A DNA stretch of 64,000 nt from JBGRQA01 sp041725895 (GCA_041725895.1 JBGRQA010000012.1:93813-157812), one strand, 5' to 3'; positions 52,903-63,331 are shown, numbered from the stretch's first letter. Notes: a model not told the origin generated them from the sequence alone. Program-made: numbers and translations.

Positions 52903-52957
52903 GGGAGGGGTATTGTATTTCCAAGAAATCACGGTACCTTCTCCTCTGATTTTTTTG
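52903..52957 (+). terminator. Probable terminator of the peptide array
   Basis: GGAG-GGGTA (52904-52912) / TACC-T(T)-CTCC (52935-52944), a 22-nt loop, then TCTGATTTTTTT. It starts 21 bases after the stop codon of peptide 5. The remaining 52958-53243 holds nothing recognised. Confidence 0.45.
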
Positions 52958-53243
52958 CAAACAAACGGCACACTCGGTTTCCAATTAGAATTAAATAATC
53001 TATCACAAGAAGGGCATCTTTTATGGTTTTCAACTTAACTTTTTATGAAACCAAATCCTTCTACTCTCTTTCCCAACTTTATTATATCCGTCAAAAACGG
53101 AAAAGCTTCCAAATTGCCATTAAACATACAGGTATCGCCTCATTATTTTGTTAAGCATATTTTATTTGGCTAATTTTACCTCAAGGGTAAATCCCCTCTC
53201 ACACTAAACATTTTATAACTCACTACAAAAAAACAATCAATTC

Positions 53244-54647
53244 ATGAAACAATTGCAAATAATACTATTGCTACTCAGTTTTAGTATGATTTCATGTCAA
53301 AAAGAAAAGTACGACATCATCATTAAAAATGTAAATATTGTTGATGTGGAAGCAGGTAAAATCATCCAGGCCCAGGACATTGGCATCACCAATCAAATGA
53401 TTACAAGGATAACCAACGCCAATGGCCTATCACCCAACGACAGTACAAAAGTACTGGACGGAACTGGAAAGTTCGTTATGCCAGGTCTTTGGGATATGCA
53501 TGTTCATCTTTACTTTCCCGATAAGGAATATCTAAAACTATACATCGCTAAGGGTGTAACAGGTATTCGAGAAATGTCGGGCTGGAAAATGAAATGGAAA
53601 GACTCGACGAATCAAAATCAATTTGTCCCAAGAATGCAGATTTCCAGCCTAATTATGGATGGCCCGGCCCCCTGGTTCAAGGGTGATGTTCCGGTCAAAA
53701 ATTGCGAAGAGGCTGTAAAAATGGTAAAAGAGGCCAAAAGAAAAGGTCATGATTTTGTAAAATTGCTAAGCCTGGTCCCTCGTGATCAATACCATGCCAT
53801 CGTGGAAGAGTGCCAAAAATCAGGGTACAGTTTTGCCGGACACATTCCCTTCTGCATTCCTACTTTAGAGGCAGCCAAAGCCGGACAAAAAAGCAACGAA
53901 CACATGGAGTCCATACTTCTGGCTTGCTCTTCAAAAGAAGAGGAATACAGAGTCAGAATAGATAGCTTGCTTGAAAATCTGAATCCGGACAATGCTCCAA
54001 CCCAAAAAAGAAAACTCATCATGACCGAACGAGGAGCGACAGCAAGCTTTAACCAGGAAAAGGCAGATCGACTGATCGATTCTCTTAGCAAATACCAGAT
54101 GTGGCAATGTCCAACCCTATCGGTTCTTCAAGCTCATGTATTCAATCAACTGCCAATTCAGAAAACAGATGGCCGGGAAGCCTATTTCCCTTTTCCGCCC
54201 AAAAAAATCCCGGAGTTCAAAACCATTCCCAAACCTCTTCAAAAAGCAAGAGGTCGCGTAAAACTTCAGATGAAACTTCTAAAGCAAATGCATGACAAAG
54301 GCATTGGCATACTTGCGGGAACGGATCAAGGCTGTGCAGGATTCAATTTACATGATGAATTAGCTTTTATGGTCAACGCAGGATTTTCAGAAGCTGATGC
54401 ACTAAAAACGGCTACCATCAACCCTGCAATTTACACCGACCAGGAAGAGTTTCTGGGTAGTGTCAGCCCCAATAAGGCAGCCGACTTGATCCTACTCAAT
54501 TCCAACCCTTTGGAAAACATTCAAAACACCCGAGATATCAACCTGGTAATCTACAGAAACCATATACTCGATCCTCAAAAATTGTTGCAGGATGTCAAAT
54601 CGGTAAATGAAAAAATCGTAAGCGCAACAAAGAAATCTAAGGAATAA
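53244..54647 (+). CDS. Amidohydrolase-family lipoprotein
   Basis: 467 residues. The signal peptide ends in lipobox MISC (lipidated C18). The amidohydrolase core has metal ligands H86-x-H88 (DMHVHL), K173 (probably carboxylated), H200 (FAGHIPF), H220 (SNEHMES) and D361 (AGTDQG), a complete two-metal set. The end (AADLILLNSNPLENIQNT) matches the imidazolonepropionase/prolidase-like group. Its location is the envelope, probably acting on peptides or a cyclic amide. It is not in an operon with the peptide array, because a terminator and 280 bases lie between them. Confidence 0.9.
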   Translation: MKQLQIILLLLSFSMISCQKEKYDIIIKNVNIVDVEAGKIIQAQDIGITNQMITRITNANGLSPNDSTKVLDGTGKFVMPGLWDMHVHLYFPDKEYLKLYIAKGVTGIREMSGWKMKWKDSTNQNQFVPRMQISSLIMDGPAPWFKGDVPVKNCEEAVKMVKEAKRKGHDFVKLLSLVPRDQYHAIVEECQKSGYSFAGHIPFCIPTLEAAKAGQKSNEHMESILLACSSKEEEYRVRIDSLLENLNPDNAPTQKRKLIMTERGATASFNQEKADRLIDSLSKYQMWQCPTLSVLQAHVFNQLPIQKTDGREAYFPFPPKKIPEFKTIPKPLQKARGRVKLQMKLLKQMHDKGIGILAGTDQGCAGFNLHDELAFMVNAGFSEADALKTATINPAIYTDQEEFLGSVSPNKAADLILLNSNPLENIQNTRDINLVIYRNHILDPQKLLQDVKSVNEKIVSATKKSKE

Positions 54648-54684
54648 ATAATCCAAACTAAATATAATTTTTGAACCCAAATAG

Positions 54685-54722
54685 TAAAAGGTGTTTTCAT
54701 CGAGAATGGAAACACCTTTTAT
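54685..54722 (+). terminator. Terminator of the amidohydrolase gene
   Basis: AAAAGGTGTTTTCAT / ATGGAAACACCTTTT (15 pairs, one T-G), CGAGA loop, followed by ATTTATT. Confidence 0.75.
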
Positions 54723-54950
54723 TTATTGCATCCCTCTAACAATAATTCATATTCTAAACTCAGCACATACCCTTTTAACCACTCTACATACTATCTTGAT
54801 TGTAGATAAAACTTCATCCTCTCAATTTTTTATATATCGTTTTTATTATTATGTTTATACGGCAAAATAATACTTTTTGATGTATTAGTAAATAAGGTCA
54901 ATTAGCCTCCTTTACTATTATCAGAAATCAACAAAAACAACACATAAGCA

Positions 54951-55742
54951 ATGAATCATATTGAACACAATAGAAATAGCTGGAATAAACTAACATCACT
55001 GCATGTTGGATCCGATTTTTATGACGTCACTGGCTTTAAGAATGGAAAACCTTCCCTTAATAGCATCGAACTTGAAGAAATTGGAGAAGTTAAAGGTAAA
55101 AAACTACTGCATTTGCAATGCCATTTTGGAATGGACAGCCTGTCATTTGCACGTCTGGGAGCAGAAGTAACGGGAGTAGATCTATCTGATGAATCGATCA
55201 AAGTTGCAAAAGAATTGGCAACAGAACTGGAACTGCCTGCAAAGTTTATTCGTTCCAATGTTTATGAAATCGAACAGGTATTGGATGAAAAATTTGATAT
55301 TATTTTCACTTCTTATGGTGCCCTCAACTGGTTGAATGACCTGGATAAATGGGCAGAGATTATCCATCACCATTTAAAACCCGGCGGAGTATTCTATATG
55401 GTTGAATTTCATCCATTCATTTACACCCTTAATGAAGAATTACAAATTGGTGAAAATTATTTTAAAACAAAGCCAATAGAAACCGTAGTAGAGGAATCCT
55501 ATACTGATAATTCCCTTGTCTCAAATAAAGGGCTAAAACACGTTGAATGGCATCATAGCTTAAGCGAAATATTGAATAGTTTAATAAAAAATGGGTTGCA
55601 AATCGAACATTTCAATGAATTTCCCTACCAAGTATATAATTGTTTCAAAAATATGACTGAAATTGAAAAGGGGAAATGGGTGTTCGAAAAATACAAAGAT
55701 CAGATACCCTATATGTATTCAGTTAGGGCCATCAAAAAATAA
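54951..55742 (+). CDS. Class I SAM-dependent methyltransferase
   Basis: 263 residues. Motif I is KLLHLQCHFGMDSL with Q-C-H-F-G in place of D-x-G-x-G, as in a known subgroup of Methyltransf_25-like proteins; the acidic end of beta-2 is VTGVDLSDESI, motif IV FDIIFTSYGALNWL, then HHHLKPGGVFYMVEFHPF. The last ~60 residues form a lid domain. It has no signal peptide and no operon partner, so the substrate is not assignable. It is monocistronic with a strong terminator. Confidence 0.88.
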   Translation: MNHIEHNRNSWNKLTSLHVGSDFYDVTGFKNGKPSLNSIELEEIGEVKGKKLLHLQCHFGMDSLSFARLGAEVTGVDLSDESIKVAKELATELELPAKFIRSNVYEIEQVLDEKFDIIFTSYGALNWLNDLDKWAEIIHHHLKPGGVFYMVEFHPFIYTLNEELQIGENYFKTKPIETVVEESYTDNSLVSNKGLKHVEWHHSLSEILNSLIKNGLQIEHFNEFPYQVYNCFKNMTEIEKGKWVFEKYKDQIPYMYSVRAIKK

Positions 55743-55806
55743 CCCCTTAATGTATTCGTAAAAACACAGATTAACCGGAGATAATTTCACCCAGGTCTAT
55801 AAACGC

Positions 55807-55857
55807 AAAGAGCTTACCTTCTTCGCCACATAAAGTCGAAGAAGGTAAGCTCTTTTC
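55807..55857. terminator. Convergent bidirectional terminator
   Basis: Perfect 19-bp stem AAAGAGCTTACCTTCTTCG (55807-55825) with its complement at 55837-55855 and an 11-nt loop. It lies between the methyltransferase stop (55742) and the S9 peptidase stop (55894). The T tail is short on both sides. Confidence 0.8.
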
Positions 55858-55893
55858 ATTGTAAAATCAATTCCTACGGAAAACTTGATTGAA

Positions 55894-57990
55894 CTACAAA
55901 GCAGGTTCCTGATTCAAGATCTTTTGGATAAATGCATATTTAAAAGCCATTCCACGAATCGTATTGTACATACCATTGGCTCCGCCATGACCAGCTTTTC
56001 CCTCAACTCTAAGTAGAATCGGATTCTTTTGTGCGGAATTCGATTGCAGACTTGCAGCAAATTTGTAGGAATGAAAGGGAGGAACCCGATCATCATGATC
56101 CGAGGTCATAATAAGCATGGCTGGATAATTTATTTCCTTATTAATATTGTGCAAAGGCGAATAGGCTCTGAGATTTTGAAATCCCAAACTATCCTTCACA
56201 GAACCATACTCATCAGCATGAAAATGTCCTACCGTAAATTTTTCGAAACGCAACATATCAAAGGCCCCAACAACCGGTACAACGGCTCTAAACAAATCGG
56301 GCCGCTGTATGGCCGCAGCGGCCACAACCAAACCTCCATTGGAAGCACCGGTACTCGCCAACATTTCGGGGCGGGTAAATTTATAATCTACTAAAAATTG
56401 AGCCGCATCAATAAAATCATTAAAGGAATTCTGCTTGTTTTTGCCTCGTCCCTGTTTGGCCCATTGCCAACCATAATCGCCTCCCCCGCGAATATTGGCA
56501 AAAGCAAATACGCCACCTTTCTTTACAAAATAAACAATTCCAGGATCAAAATGGGGTTTGGCTACCACTCCGAAACCACCATAAGCCTTTAGGATGGCAG
56601 GGTTATTTCCATCCAGCTTAAGTCCTTTTTTATAAACTAGCAAAATCGGTACCTTTACCCCATCTCTGGAAAGATATTCCATCTGCTTGTATTCAATATC
56701 TCTGTAGTCGAAAGTAACAGAAGTGCGTTGTACCAACTTTCGCTTAAACGTTTTGATGTTAAAACTATACACAACAGGAGGTATTGTATAGGATGTAAAA
56801 TAGAACAAGAACTCTTCATCGTCAGGCTCACCACTAAATCCCCCTACAGAGGAACCCACGGGCAATTCCAGCTTGTATTCGGATTGTCCTTTGTAATTGT
56901 AAACAACAATTGAAGGTTGTTGGTTCGATTGATAAATGGCTATAATCTTCTCCCGTAAAGGAATTATTCTCTGCAACAAAGACTTGGGATTTTCCGGTAC
57001 GATCTCCCGCCACTCATCAGGATTTGCAGGATCAATTTCTATAACATAACGATTATTCTTCTGATGATTGGTTTGTGCGATAAACTTTCCATTATGACTG
57101 TCAAGAATCGTGATACCATATCTCTGCTTCATCAACAATGGTTTCAAATGCGGACTTTCTTCCCTGTAATCAATATAAAAGAAGTTGTTGTAGCCGTGAA
57201 CTTCATCCCTCTCTTTGAGAACCATGAAATTTTCATCAGAAGTTGTCATTACACTGAATCTCAATGAAGAATTTTTTCTCTTAAAGATCAACTCATCATC
57301 GGCTTGCTCCGTCCCCAATTTATGATAGAAAACCTGCTGCCCTTTGGTCTCTCCCATTCCATTTACCTGGGGAAAAGAGGAATAGAAGAAACCATCCCCT
57401 TTCCATTGTATGTTCGAAAACTTAACATTTTTAAGATGATCCTTTGTATGAATACCATTCTTCATTTTCACCACCTTGATTTCGGTCCAATCGCTTCCAT
57501 TTCTGCTGAACTGATAGGCCAAATAGCGTGAATCGGAAGATAGAGAATGCCCTTTAAGCAATATTCGGTCCTTCTTCGAAATATAATTGGGATCTATTAA
57601 CATTTTAGCATGCTCCTTTAAGGACAAACGGTAAAATAAAGCAGGCACACCAAAATTATTATAGTAGGAATAGCTAAAATAAAATTTCCCTTGTTTTCTA
57701 GGCCTCTTGTATTTGGCACATGCATATTTATCGATCTGATGAAAAGCATCGTACTTATTACTGGCTTTTTGCAACCACTTTTTAGACAGCTTATTTTCCT
57801 GCTTCACCCACTCCTGAAGTTCTAAATCATTCAAATCCTCCATCCATCGATAAGGATCCGAAACAATACAGGAATGATAGAATGTATCGCATACTGAAAC
57901 CTGCTTTGTCACAGGGTATTCCAAATCCTGCCCCCTCAAACTACTCCCAATTAATAAAAGGAGTAGTGAATTAATAATTCTTTTGCTCAT
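55894..57990 (-). CDS. Prolyl oligopeptidase (S9A)
   Basis: 698 residues. Signal peptide (1-20, SSLRGQ), an N-terminal extension, a seven-bladed propeller (about 75-425) and an alpha/beta hydrolase catalytic domain. Catalytic residues are S550 in TGASNGGLV, D634 in SDHDDRVPP and H668 in GKAGHGGAN. The entry loop and NIRGGGDYGWQWAKQGR (S1 site for proline) are typical. It cleaves short Pro-containing peptides in the periplasm. It is monocistronic. Distance from the peptide array (3 kb) is too great to link the two. Confidence 0.94.
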   Translation of the reverse strand: MSKRIINSLLLLLIGSSLRGQDLEYPVTKQVSVCDTFYHSCIVSDPYRWMEDLNDLELQEWVKQENKLSKKWLQKASNKYDAFHQIDKYACAKYKRPRKQGKFYFSYSYYNNFGVPALFYRLSLKEHAKMLIDPNYISKKDRILLKGHSLSSDSRYLAYQFSRNGSDWTEIKVVKMKNGIHTKDHLKNVKFSNIQWKGDGFFYSSFPQVNGMGETKGQQVFYHKLGTEQADDELIFKRKNSSLRFSVMTTSDENFMVLKERDEVHGYNNFFYIDYREESPHLKPLLMKQRYGITILDSHNGKFIAQTNHQKNNRYVIEIDPANPDEWREIVPENPKSLLQRIIPLREKIIAIYQSNQQPSIVVYNYKGQSEYKLELPVGSSVGGFSGEPDDEEFLFYFTSYTIPPVVYSFNIKTFKRKLVQRTSVTFDYRDIEYKQMEYLSRDGVKVPILLVYKKGLKLDGNNPAILKAYGGFGVVAKPHFDPGIVYFVKKGGVFAFANIRGGGDYGWQWAKQGRGKNKQNSFNDFIDAAQFLVDYKFTRPEMLASTGASNGGLVVAAAAIQRPDLFRAVVPVVGAFDMLRFEKFTVGHFHADEYGSVKDSLGFQNLRAYSPLHNINKEINYPAMLIMTSDHDDRVPPFHSYKFAASLQSNSAQKNPILLRVEGKAGHGGANGMYNTIRGMAFKYAFIQKILNQEPAL

Positions 57991-58154
57991 TGATATTTAT
58001 TGATTTTTGGATAAATTAAGAAACAATCTACCCTTCTATTTTACTATACAATAATGTGCAACAAAAGTAAAATAAAACCAATAAATCCCAGAACCTACGA
58101 ACTATAATAATTACAATAGGGAATACAACTCACATAACCTAATAGAAGATAGAA

Positions 58155-59618
58155 CTACACCTTTTCCACTTTCTTAATTCCCCTTCGGTTGAAAATGATA
58201 CGGTAACGTCGGTATGAGGTTTGATCATCCAGCTTAAAGCGCATCACCATATTAATAAAGTAAACTTTTTCTCCCGAAATTTTCTTAAAATCATCCTCTT
58301 TTAGAAAGAACAGAGGTATTTCAGGGTTGTCCATCTTCTGAATCAGGCGGGAAACGTTAAAGCGAATAATATCGGCTACCCCGGTAATATTGTAGTTCCC
58401 GTAGGTATTGTGTAAAGCCTTTTGATCCAACTGGAGTAATTTTCGATAGAAAATGATCTTCTCTCCGGCTCCCCGGCTCTCCACTTCCACAATCCGGCTT
58501 CGGTTGCGATGCTTCATCACCCGGCTGGGTACACTATCCTCCCGAACAAAATCGAAACTCTCCTTACACCAACCAATTTTCTCATCACCCTTTACACGAA
58601 TAATGGTTTTGTGATCAAAGAATCGTTTGTTGATTTTTCCAACCAGGTAATGACGACTAAGATCTTTGATTCTATCCTTCAGCATATAGATAATCACCAA
58701 GGCCACAAACAATGGAATCGTAAATTTCCCAAGACTTTGCTGAAACACAAAAGTAAGGGCAGCACCAAAAATCATTGCCAATCCAGCTGCAAGACTGTAG
58801 AGCAATTGCACCATAAAAACACCTTCCTTTTTCTTTCTGGAAGATAGTAATAGTTGTCCTTCAAAGTATTTCTTCAGCACTCCCCTGCGATGAATTAACC
58901 ATCTGTTGTGATCAGCAGGATTCTCCTCAACAACCAAATATCCCTTACTTTTCTTATATGCTATCTCTTCCCGAATCAAATTCAAAATCGCCTCTTTGTG
59001 CATTTGGAAGTCTGAAGGATGAATCTTTCGCAACCCACGATGCAAAAAGTAAGAATGTTGCTCAAATTGATTACTCATAAATTCATCACCAAAAAGGAAG
59101 TAATCAAACATCTCCTTCCGAATGCTGGGAACATTCACTATTCTTCGGAGTTCCCGGTAACGACAGGCAATTTTTTTAACATTACCAAGGTAGGATTTGA
59201 TTAAGTAGTTCCGATCCTCCTCCAATTCATTTCGCAAGATATGCTGAATCTCCTTTCGAAGTGCAGACCTCAGAATGGAGTGAAACATACGAATATGATA
59301 CTCATAATTGGCTTCGTTCTTAGGAGTAGGATGATTGGCCACCTTATGGAAGGCTTCTTCCAGATAACCAAAAACGGATCGCTCCCCTTCAGCAATCTCT
59401 CGTAAAAGATAGGGAGGCGTAATAAGGCGGATATTGGATTTAAAATCGTTGTAAAAGTCGTCTTTCTTGTAGGTAGAAGAATTGATATCCAAACTATCGG
59501 GTATAAACAGCCAGGTTTTGATCGAAAACTCATTGTCTTTTCGATCCTTCCGGGGTTCATACCCCATCTTAATTTCTACTGAAAATTTGTCATGTACTTT
59601 TACAACTTCATTTATCAT
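58155..59618 (-). CDS. Large hypothetical membrane protein
   Basis: 487 residues, no family recognised. The N-terminal ~260 residues are soluble, charged and helical. Two transmembrane helices at about 266-291 and 297-313 form a hairpin, followed by a ~170-residue soluble C-terminal domain (FDHKTIIRVKGDEKIGWC..., FYRKLLQLDQKALHNTYGNY, RYRIIFNRRGIKKVEKV). The two halves are probably both cytoplasmic. It has no operon partner, and 180 bases separate it from the permease upstream. I offer no function. Confidence 0.72.
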   Translation of the reverse strand: MINEVVKVHDKFSVEIKMGYEPRKDRKDNEFSIKTWLFIPDSLDINSSTYKKDDFYNDFKSNIRLITPPYLLREIAEGERSVFGYLEEAFHKVANHPTPKNEANYEYHIRMFHSILRSALRKEIQHILRNELEEDRNYLIKSYLGNVKKIACRYRELRRIVNVPSIRKEMFDYFLFGDEFMSNQFEQHSYFLHRGLRKIHPSDFQMHKEAILNLIREEIAYKKSKGYLVVEENPADHNRWLIHRRGVLKKYFEGQLLLSSRKKKEGVFMVQLLYSLAAGLAMIFGAALTFVFQQSLGKFTIPLFVALVIIYMLKDRIKDLSRHYLVGKINKRFFDHKTIIRVKGDEKIGWCKESFDFVREDSVPSRVMKHRNRSRIVEVESRGAGEKIIFYRKLLQLDQKALHNTYGNYNITGVADIIRFNVSRLIQKMDNPEIPLFFLKEDDFKKISGEKVYFINMVMRFKLDDQTSYRRYRIIFNRRGIKKVEKV

Positions 59619-59798
59619 ACGCCTAAAACTTAAATTATGATCTGTATAAAACTCTTTTAAAAATTAAAGGTACAGAATTCCTTTTGATCTAACCACCTCC
59701 CAACACCCCAATTTTAAAGGGATATTTATTATAACGTTTGCATTATCTCATTTTAATTCTCAACTCATCAATTAACATAGATTCTTCGAAAACATATA

Positions 59799-61094
59799 TT
59801 ATTTTCCTTTTCGCAAAAGAAGCAGATTGAACAAATAGCTGATACTTCCCAACAGCAATATTCCCATGCCAAAAAGACATTCTCGCCCTTGCTCCAGCAT
59901 CAGATAATATAGAATCCAAAAACTAAAAAGAAGAAAAAGAATTTGAGGAAAAGGATACCAGGGAGAACGATAGCAAGTTCCTGTTCCTTTCCTTTTCCTC
60001 AGAACAATAACCCCGGCAACACTTAAAGCTGCAAAAAGCTGTAAAACAAAGGTACTATACATAAGCACCTGTTCAAAAGTACCTGTAAGAATCAGAATCA
60101 CAGCAATAAAAACCTGCAAAGCAATAGCTGACAATGGAATGGAATGAGTGGTTTTCCTGGCAAACCATCGCCACAAAGAATGATCCTCCCCCATTACCTT
60201 GGTCACACGGGAACCGGCCCAGATCATGGCACTAATACTCGAAAGCATCAAAATGGCAATTCCCCAACTTACTATCACTGCCCCCTTCTCACCCCACATG
60301 GACTGAGCTACAATACTGGCAACCTCCAACTCCCCCTTAAGCTCATCCAATCCGGCCTGCCGAAGAAACACAAGATGGAGCAAGACATACAGAACACTGA
60401 CAATCAAAGTTCCCAACAATAGAGCTTTGGGAATCGTTCGCCGTGGTTCTGCAAATTCATCGGTCATGTATACTGCAGCATTCCAACCTGAATAGGAAAA
60501 ACTGACAAAAACAAAGGAAATGGCGAAAGAGGGCATAAGAACCTCCCGCTTCCAACCCACACTCCAATCCAGAGCAGATTCACCGGGAACCAGTACAAAA
60601 CCAGCAGCCAGAAAGATGAGAATCAGCAAAACTTTAAAAAGAGTCGTTAAATTCTGCAGCCAGCTACTGCTTTTTATGCTTAAGGAGTGAAGAAATGAAA
60701 GAAGAAGGACTACAACTATTGCAATTAATTGAGATGGCCAAACAATATATTCCTCGAGATAGCCCCCAATAATCATTGCAGCCAATGCTATAGCTGCAGG
60801 AAAACCAACCGTTACGGAAATCCAGCCACTAAGATACCCGACAAAAGGATGATAGATTTTTGAAAGAAAATGGTATTCACCACCTGAGCGAACCATACGG
60901 GTCCCCAACTCCGCATAACTAAAAGCTCCGCATAAAGCCATAACCGCCCCCAAACTCCAAAGTAAAAGGATTGACCAGGTATTGGAGGTACCTTCCAATT
61001 GAAAACCGAGGCTTGCAAATACACCCGCCCCGATTACATTGGCCACCACAATGGCCATGGCAGTTTTCCACCCCGGTTTTTGAACTGAAGACAT
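59799..61094 (-). CDS. APC-superfamily amino acid permease
   Basis: 431 residues with 12 predicted hydrophobic helices. The first helix has the substrate-binding motif of APC transporters, AMAIVVANVIGAGVFASLGF, and YAELGTRMVRSGGEYHFLSK follows TM2 (family signature G-G-x-Y). The late helices contain APC-typical ILYYLMLEQG. It resembles LAT-like or SteT-like exchangers (serine/threonine or arginine). The gene is 103 bases downstream of the HAD gene at 61197 and on the same strand, so they could be one transcript, but no functional link is obvious. Confidence 0.9.
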   Translation of the reverse strand: MSSVQKPGWKTAMAIVVANVIGAGVFASLGFQLEGTSNTWSILLLWSLGAVMALCGAFSYAELGTRMVRSGGEYHFLSKIYHPFVGYLSGWISVTVGFPAAIALAAMIIGGYLEEYIVWPSQLIAIVVVLLLSFLHSLSIKSSSWLQNLTTLFKVLLILIFLAAGFVLVPGESALDWSVGWKREVLMPSFAISFVFVSFSYSGWNAAVYMTDEFAEPRRTIPKALLLGTLIVSVLYVLLHLVFLRQAGLDELKGELEVASIVAQSMWGEKGAVIVSWGIAILMLSSISAMIWAGSRVTKVMGEDHSLWRWFARKTTHSIPLSAIALQVFIAVILILTGTFEQVLMYSTFVLQLFAALSVAGVIVLRKRKGTGTCYRSPWYPFPQILFLLFSFWILYYLMLEQGRECLFGMGILLLGSISYLFNLLLLRKGK

Positions 61095-61196
61095 TGTTTT
61101 TTCTATTGATTCAATTAAATATGCGTAACTGAATAACGAATATTTAACAAGTTACAACAATATCCTCAGCTCTTTATCAAAATAATTACTGTTTTT

Positions 61197-61922
61197 CTAT
61201 GGATTAACTGCCACGTAGATTTGCTCTACATGATTCGCAAGCAAATCAATGTTTAAAATTTCATCAATCTCTTTTATCTGAATCAATCGGGACTGAGTCT
61301 CATCAATGTTCCCTTCCTCATGATGCCAGGTCAAACGAAAAGGAACATGAACCCCATAGCCTCCTATATTTATCACAGGTTGTACATCGGATTTAATGGA
61401 ATTACCCACCATCAGAAATTCCTCCGGAAGAATACCACGCTGCTGCAATACTGCTTCATAGCTAGCCTCATCCTTTTCACTTACCACTACAACCTCATCA
61501 AAATAGTTTCGTAAACCCGATCGGTCCATCTTTCCATTCTGATCTAACAAATCACCCTTTGTGATAGCAATCAAGTTAAAGCGCGCTCGAAAATCTTTAA
61601 GCACCCTCTCTACATTGGGCAAAACATTGATAGGATAGTTCAGCAACTTATCTCCAATGCCAATTATAGCTGTAGTATCTTCGGCTGAAAGTTTCCCTTC
61701 GGAGATTTCCACAGCCGCCTCTATCATTCCCAATACAAAAGATTTCACACCATAACCATATCGGGATATGTTCCCCACATCAATTCTATGCAAGTGCTCC
61801 AACACCTCCTGATCCGATCCATATTTATTCATCAATTGTACATACTCGACATGAGCATCCTGGTAGAAGTTCTCATTCTCCCAAAGGGTATCATCCGCAT
61901 CAAAGGCAATTGTTTTAATCAT
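61197..61922 (-). CDS. HAD-superfamily hydrolase (subfamily IA, YjjG-like)
   Basis: 241 residues. Motif I D8-A-D10-D-T-L-W (nucleophile D8, acid D10), motif II ITKGD, motif III lysine in MDRSGLR...VVSEKD, motif IV MVGNSIKSDVQP. A helical cap lies between motifs I and II. Family members dephosphorylate small phosphorylated metabolites, including nucleotides, and substrate cannot be assigned. The second HAD gene ends 40 bases upstream on the same strand, so two HAD phosphatases sit in tandem. Confidence 0.9.
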   Translation of the reverse strand: MIKTIAFDADDTLWENENFYQDAHVEYVQLMNKYGSDQEVLEHLHRIDVGNISRYGYGVKSFVLGMIEAAVEISEGKLSAEDTTAIIGIGDKLLNYPINVLPNVERVLKDFRARFNLIAITKGDLLDQNGKMDRSGLRNYFDEVVVVSEKDEASYEAVLQQRGILPEEFLMVGNSIKSDVQPVINIGGYGVHVPFRLTWHHEEGNIDETQSRLIQIKEIDEILNIDLLANHVEQIYVAVNP

Positions 61923-61962
61923 ATATATGAGTTACTTTTCTTTTAAAAAATTTATTCAAAAA

Positions 61963-62613
61963 TTACAGTTGAGCCACTAAATCCATCGGGTGCTTTAAAA
62001 TCAATTTGGCCCCGTTAAGCAATAACTCCTCTTCATCCCTAAACCCCCAAAGAACACCAACACCATGCATTCCGGCAGCTGTAGCTGTTTGCATATCAAT
62101 ACCTGTATCCCCCATGTATATTAACTCGTCAGGAGCAAGTCCCATCTTTTGACAAATCAGCAAGACACCCTTTGGATCTGGTTTCCGGGGAATATCTCCT
62201 CCTGCTCCGAGAACTACTTCCATATTCCAATCATTCAAAAGCTTTCTAGCTATTTTTTGTGTTAACTCATCGGTCTTATTGGAAAATACGGCAAGCTTCA
62301 AACCACGTTCATGCAAGTGATCAAGTAGCTCATGAATACCATTGTACAATTTGGTCTTAACCATACAATTCTCTGCATAATCCTCCAGCATCATATCAAA
62401 ACATCGTGCTATGGTCGTTTCCTCACGATTATCTTCCGGAATGGATTGAAACACCAAATTTTTAACCCCATTTCCAATAAATCCTCGGTAGGTCTCCCGC
62501 TTGTGGGTAGGAAAATGGTTAGCAACAAGAACTCGGTTCATTGAATCGGCAATATCATCCAGTGAATCTGCCAGGGTTCCGTCCAGATCAAATACAACTC
62601 CTTTGTAGGTCAT
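61963..62613 (-). CDS. Phosphoglycolate-phosphatase-like HAD hydrolase
   Basis: 216 residues from the ATG at 62613 (MTYKGVVFDLDGTL, start of the canonical fold); the open frame continues 30 codons upstream with no HAD character. Motif I D9-L-D11-G-T-L, motif II VFSNKTDE, motif III PRKPDPKGV, motif IV YMGDTGIDMQTA. This is the Gph/PGP-like layout (2-phosphoglycolate phosphatase or phosphonatase-like), though the substrate is inferred only. It forms a tandem with the second HAD gene and is probably cotranscribed. Confidence 0.9.
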   Translation of the reverse strand: MTYKGVVFDLDGTLADSLDDIADSMNRVLVANHFPTHKRETYRGFIGNGVKNLVFQSIPEDNREETTIARCFDMMLEDYAENCMVKTKLYNGIHELLDHLHERGLKLAVFSNKTDELTQKIARKLLNDWNMEVVLGAGGDIPRKPDPKGVLLICQKMGLAPDELIYMGDTGIDMQTATAAGMHGVGVLWGFRDEEELLLNGAKLILKHPMDLVAQL

Positions 62614-62914
62614 CTTTTTTCTATTTATTACAATAAGTACAAATATGAAAAACCCAAAGGAGAACACCAACAGATTGGAACAGTTTGATCCTGATTTTAA
62701 CAAATGACTAGGCGACCTCTACAGATAATGGAAGGAAAACCACTAAAGAATAAAGGGCTGCTTACACCTGCTACGTATACTATTGTATAGAAGCTCCTAT
62801 AATGGAAGTTTTCAGTTTTCAACCAGGCTTTTCAAAAAAATGAATCACTATTCAGCCTAATCATAAACCGAATTCAAATTAATTACATAATTTGCACAAC
62901 AAATCCAATACAGA
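62614..62914. other. Divergent intergenic region
   Basis: 300 bases between a HAD gene and arfB. No exact TAnnTTTG; a near match (TAATTTG) is at about 62888. Nothing else seen. Confidence 0.35.
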
Positions 62915-63331
62915 ATGACAATACAAGAATTATACAATAGAAATTTTGATTCGGAATTCAATTTTAAGACCTCCAAAAGCAGTGGTCCCGGAGGACAACA
63001 TGTAAATAAAGTAAGTTCAAAAGTGGAACTTCGATTCGATATAAGACATTCCCAAATTCTAACAGATGAAGAAAAGGAGATCATCGAAGGAAAACTGGCC
63101 CATCGTCTTACATCCAAAGGAACTCTTATTATTATAGCCCAACTGGAGCGATCCCAATTAAGGAATAAACAGATTGCAATTGAAAAATTCTACGAAATGT
63201 TATCCAAAGCTTTGCAACCAGTGAAGAAACGGAAGCCAACAAAACCAACAAGGGCTTCCAAAGAAGAAAGACTTGAAAACAAACGTAAATCATCTGAAAA
63301 AAAGGCACGCCGAAGGAATATTTTCGATTAA
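62915..63331 (+). CDS. arfB: Alternative ribosome-rescue factor ArfB (peptidyl-tRNA hydrolase)
   Basis: 138 residues. The GGQ motif at 26-28 within SSGPGGQHVNKV is the catalytic loop of release factors; the basic C-terminal tail (KKRKPTKPTRASKEERL...KARRRNIFD) is the part that enters the empty mRNA channel in ArfB proteins. It rescues stalled ribosomes by hydrolysing peptidyl-tRNA. No codon-recognition domain is present, separating it from RF1/RF2. Length fits ArfB. It is monocistronic. Confidence 0.95.
   Translation: MTIQELYNRNFDSEFNFKTSKSSGPGGQHVNKVSSKVELRFDIRHSQILTDEEKEIIEGKLAHRLTSKGTLIIIAQLERSQLRNKQIAIEKFYEMLSKALQPVKKRKPTKPTRASKEERLENKRKSSEKKARRRNIFD

Noticed and set aside
55894..57990. 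S9 prolyl oligopeptidase as processing enzyme of the peptide array
   Set aside because: 3 kb away on the opposite strand with terminators between; a common housekeeping-type envelope peptidase.
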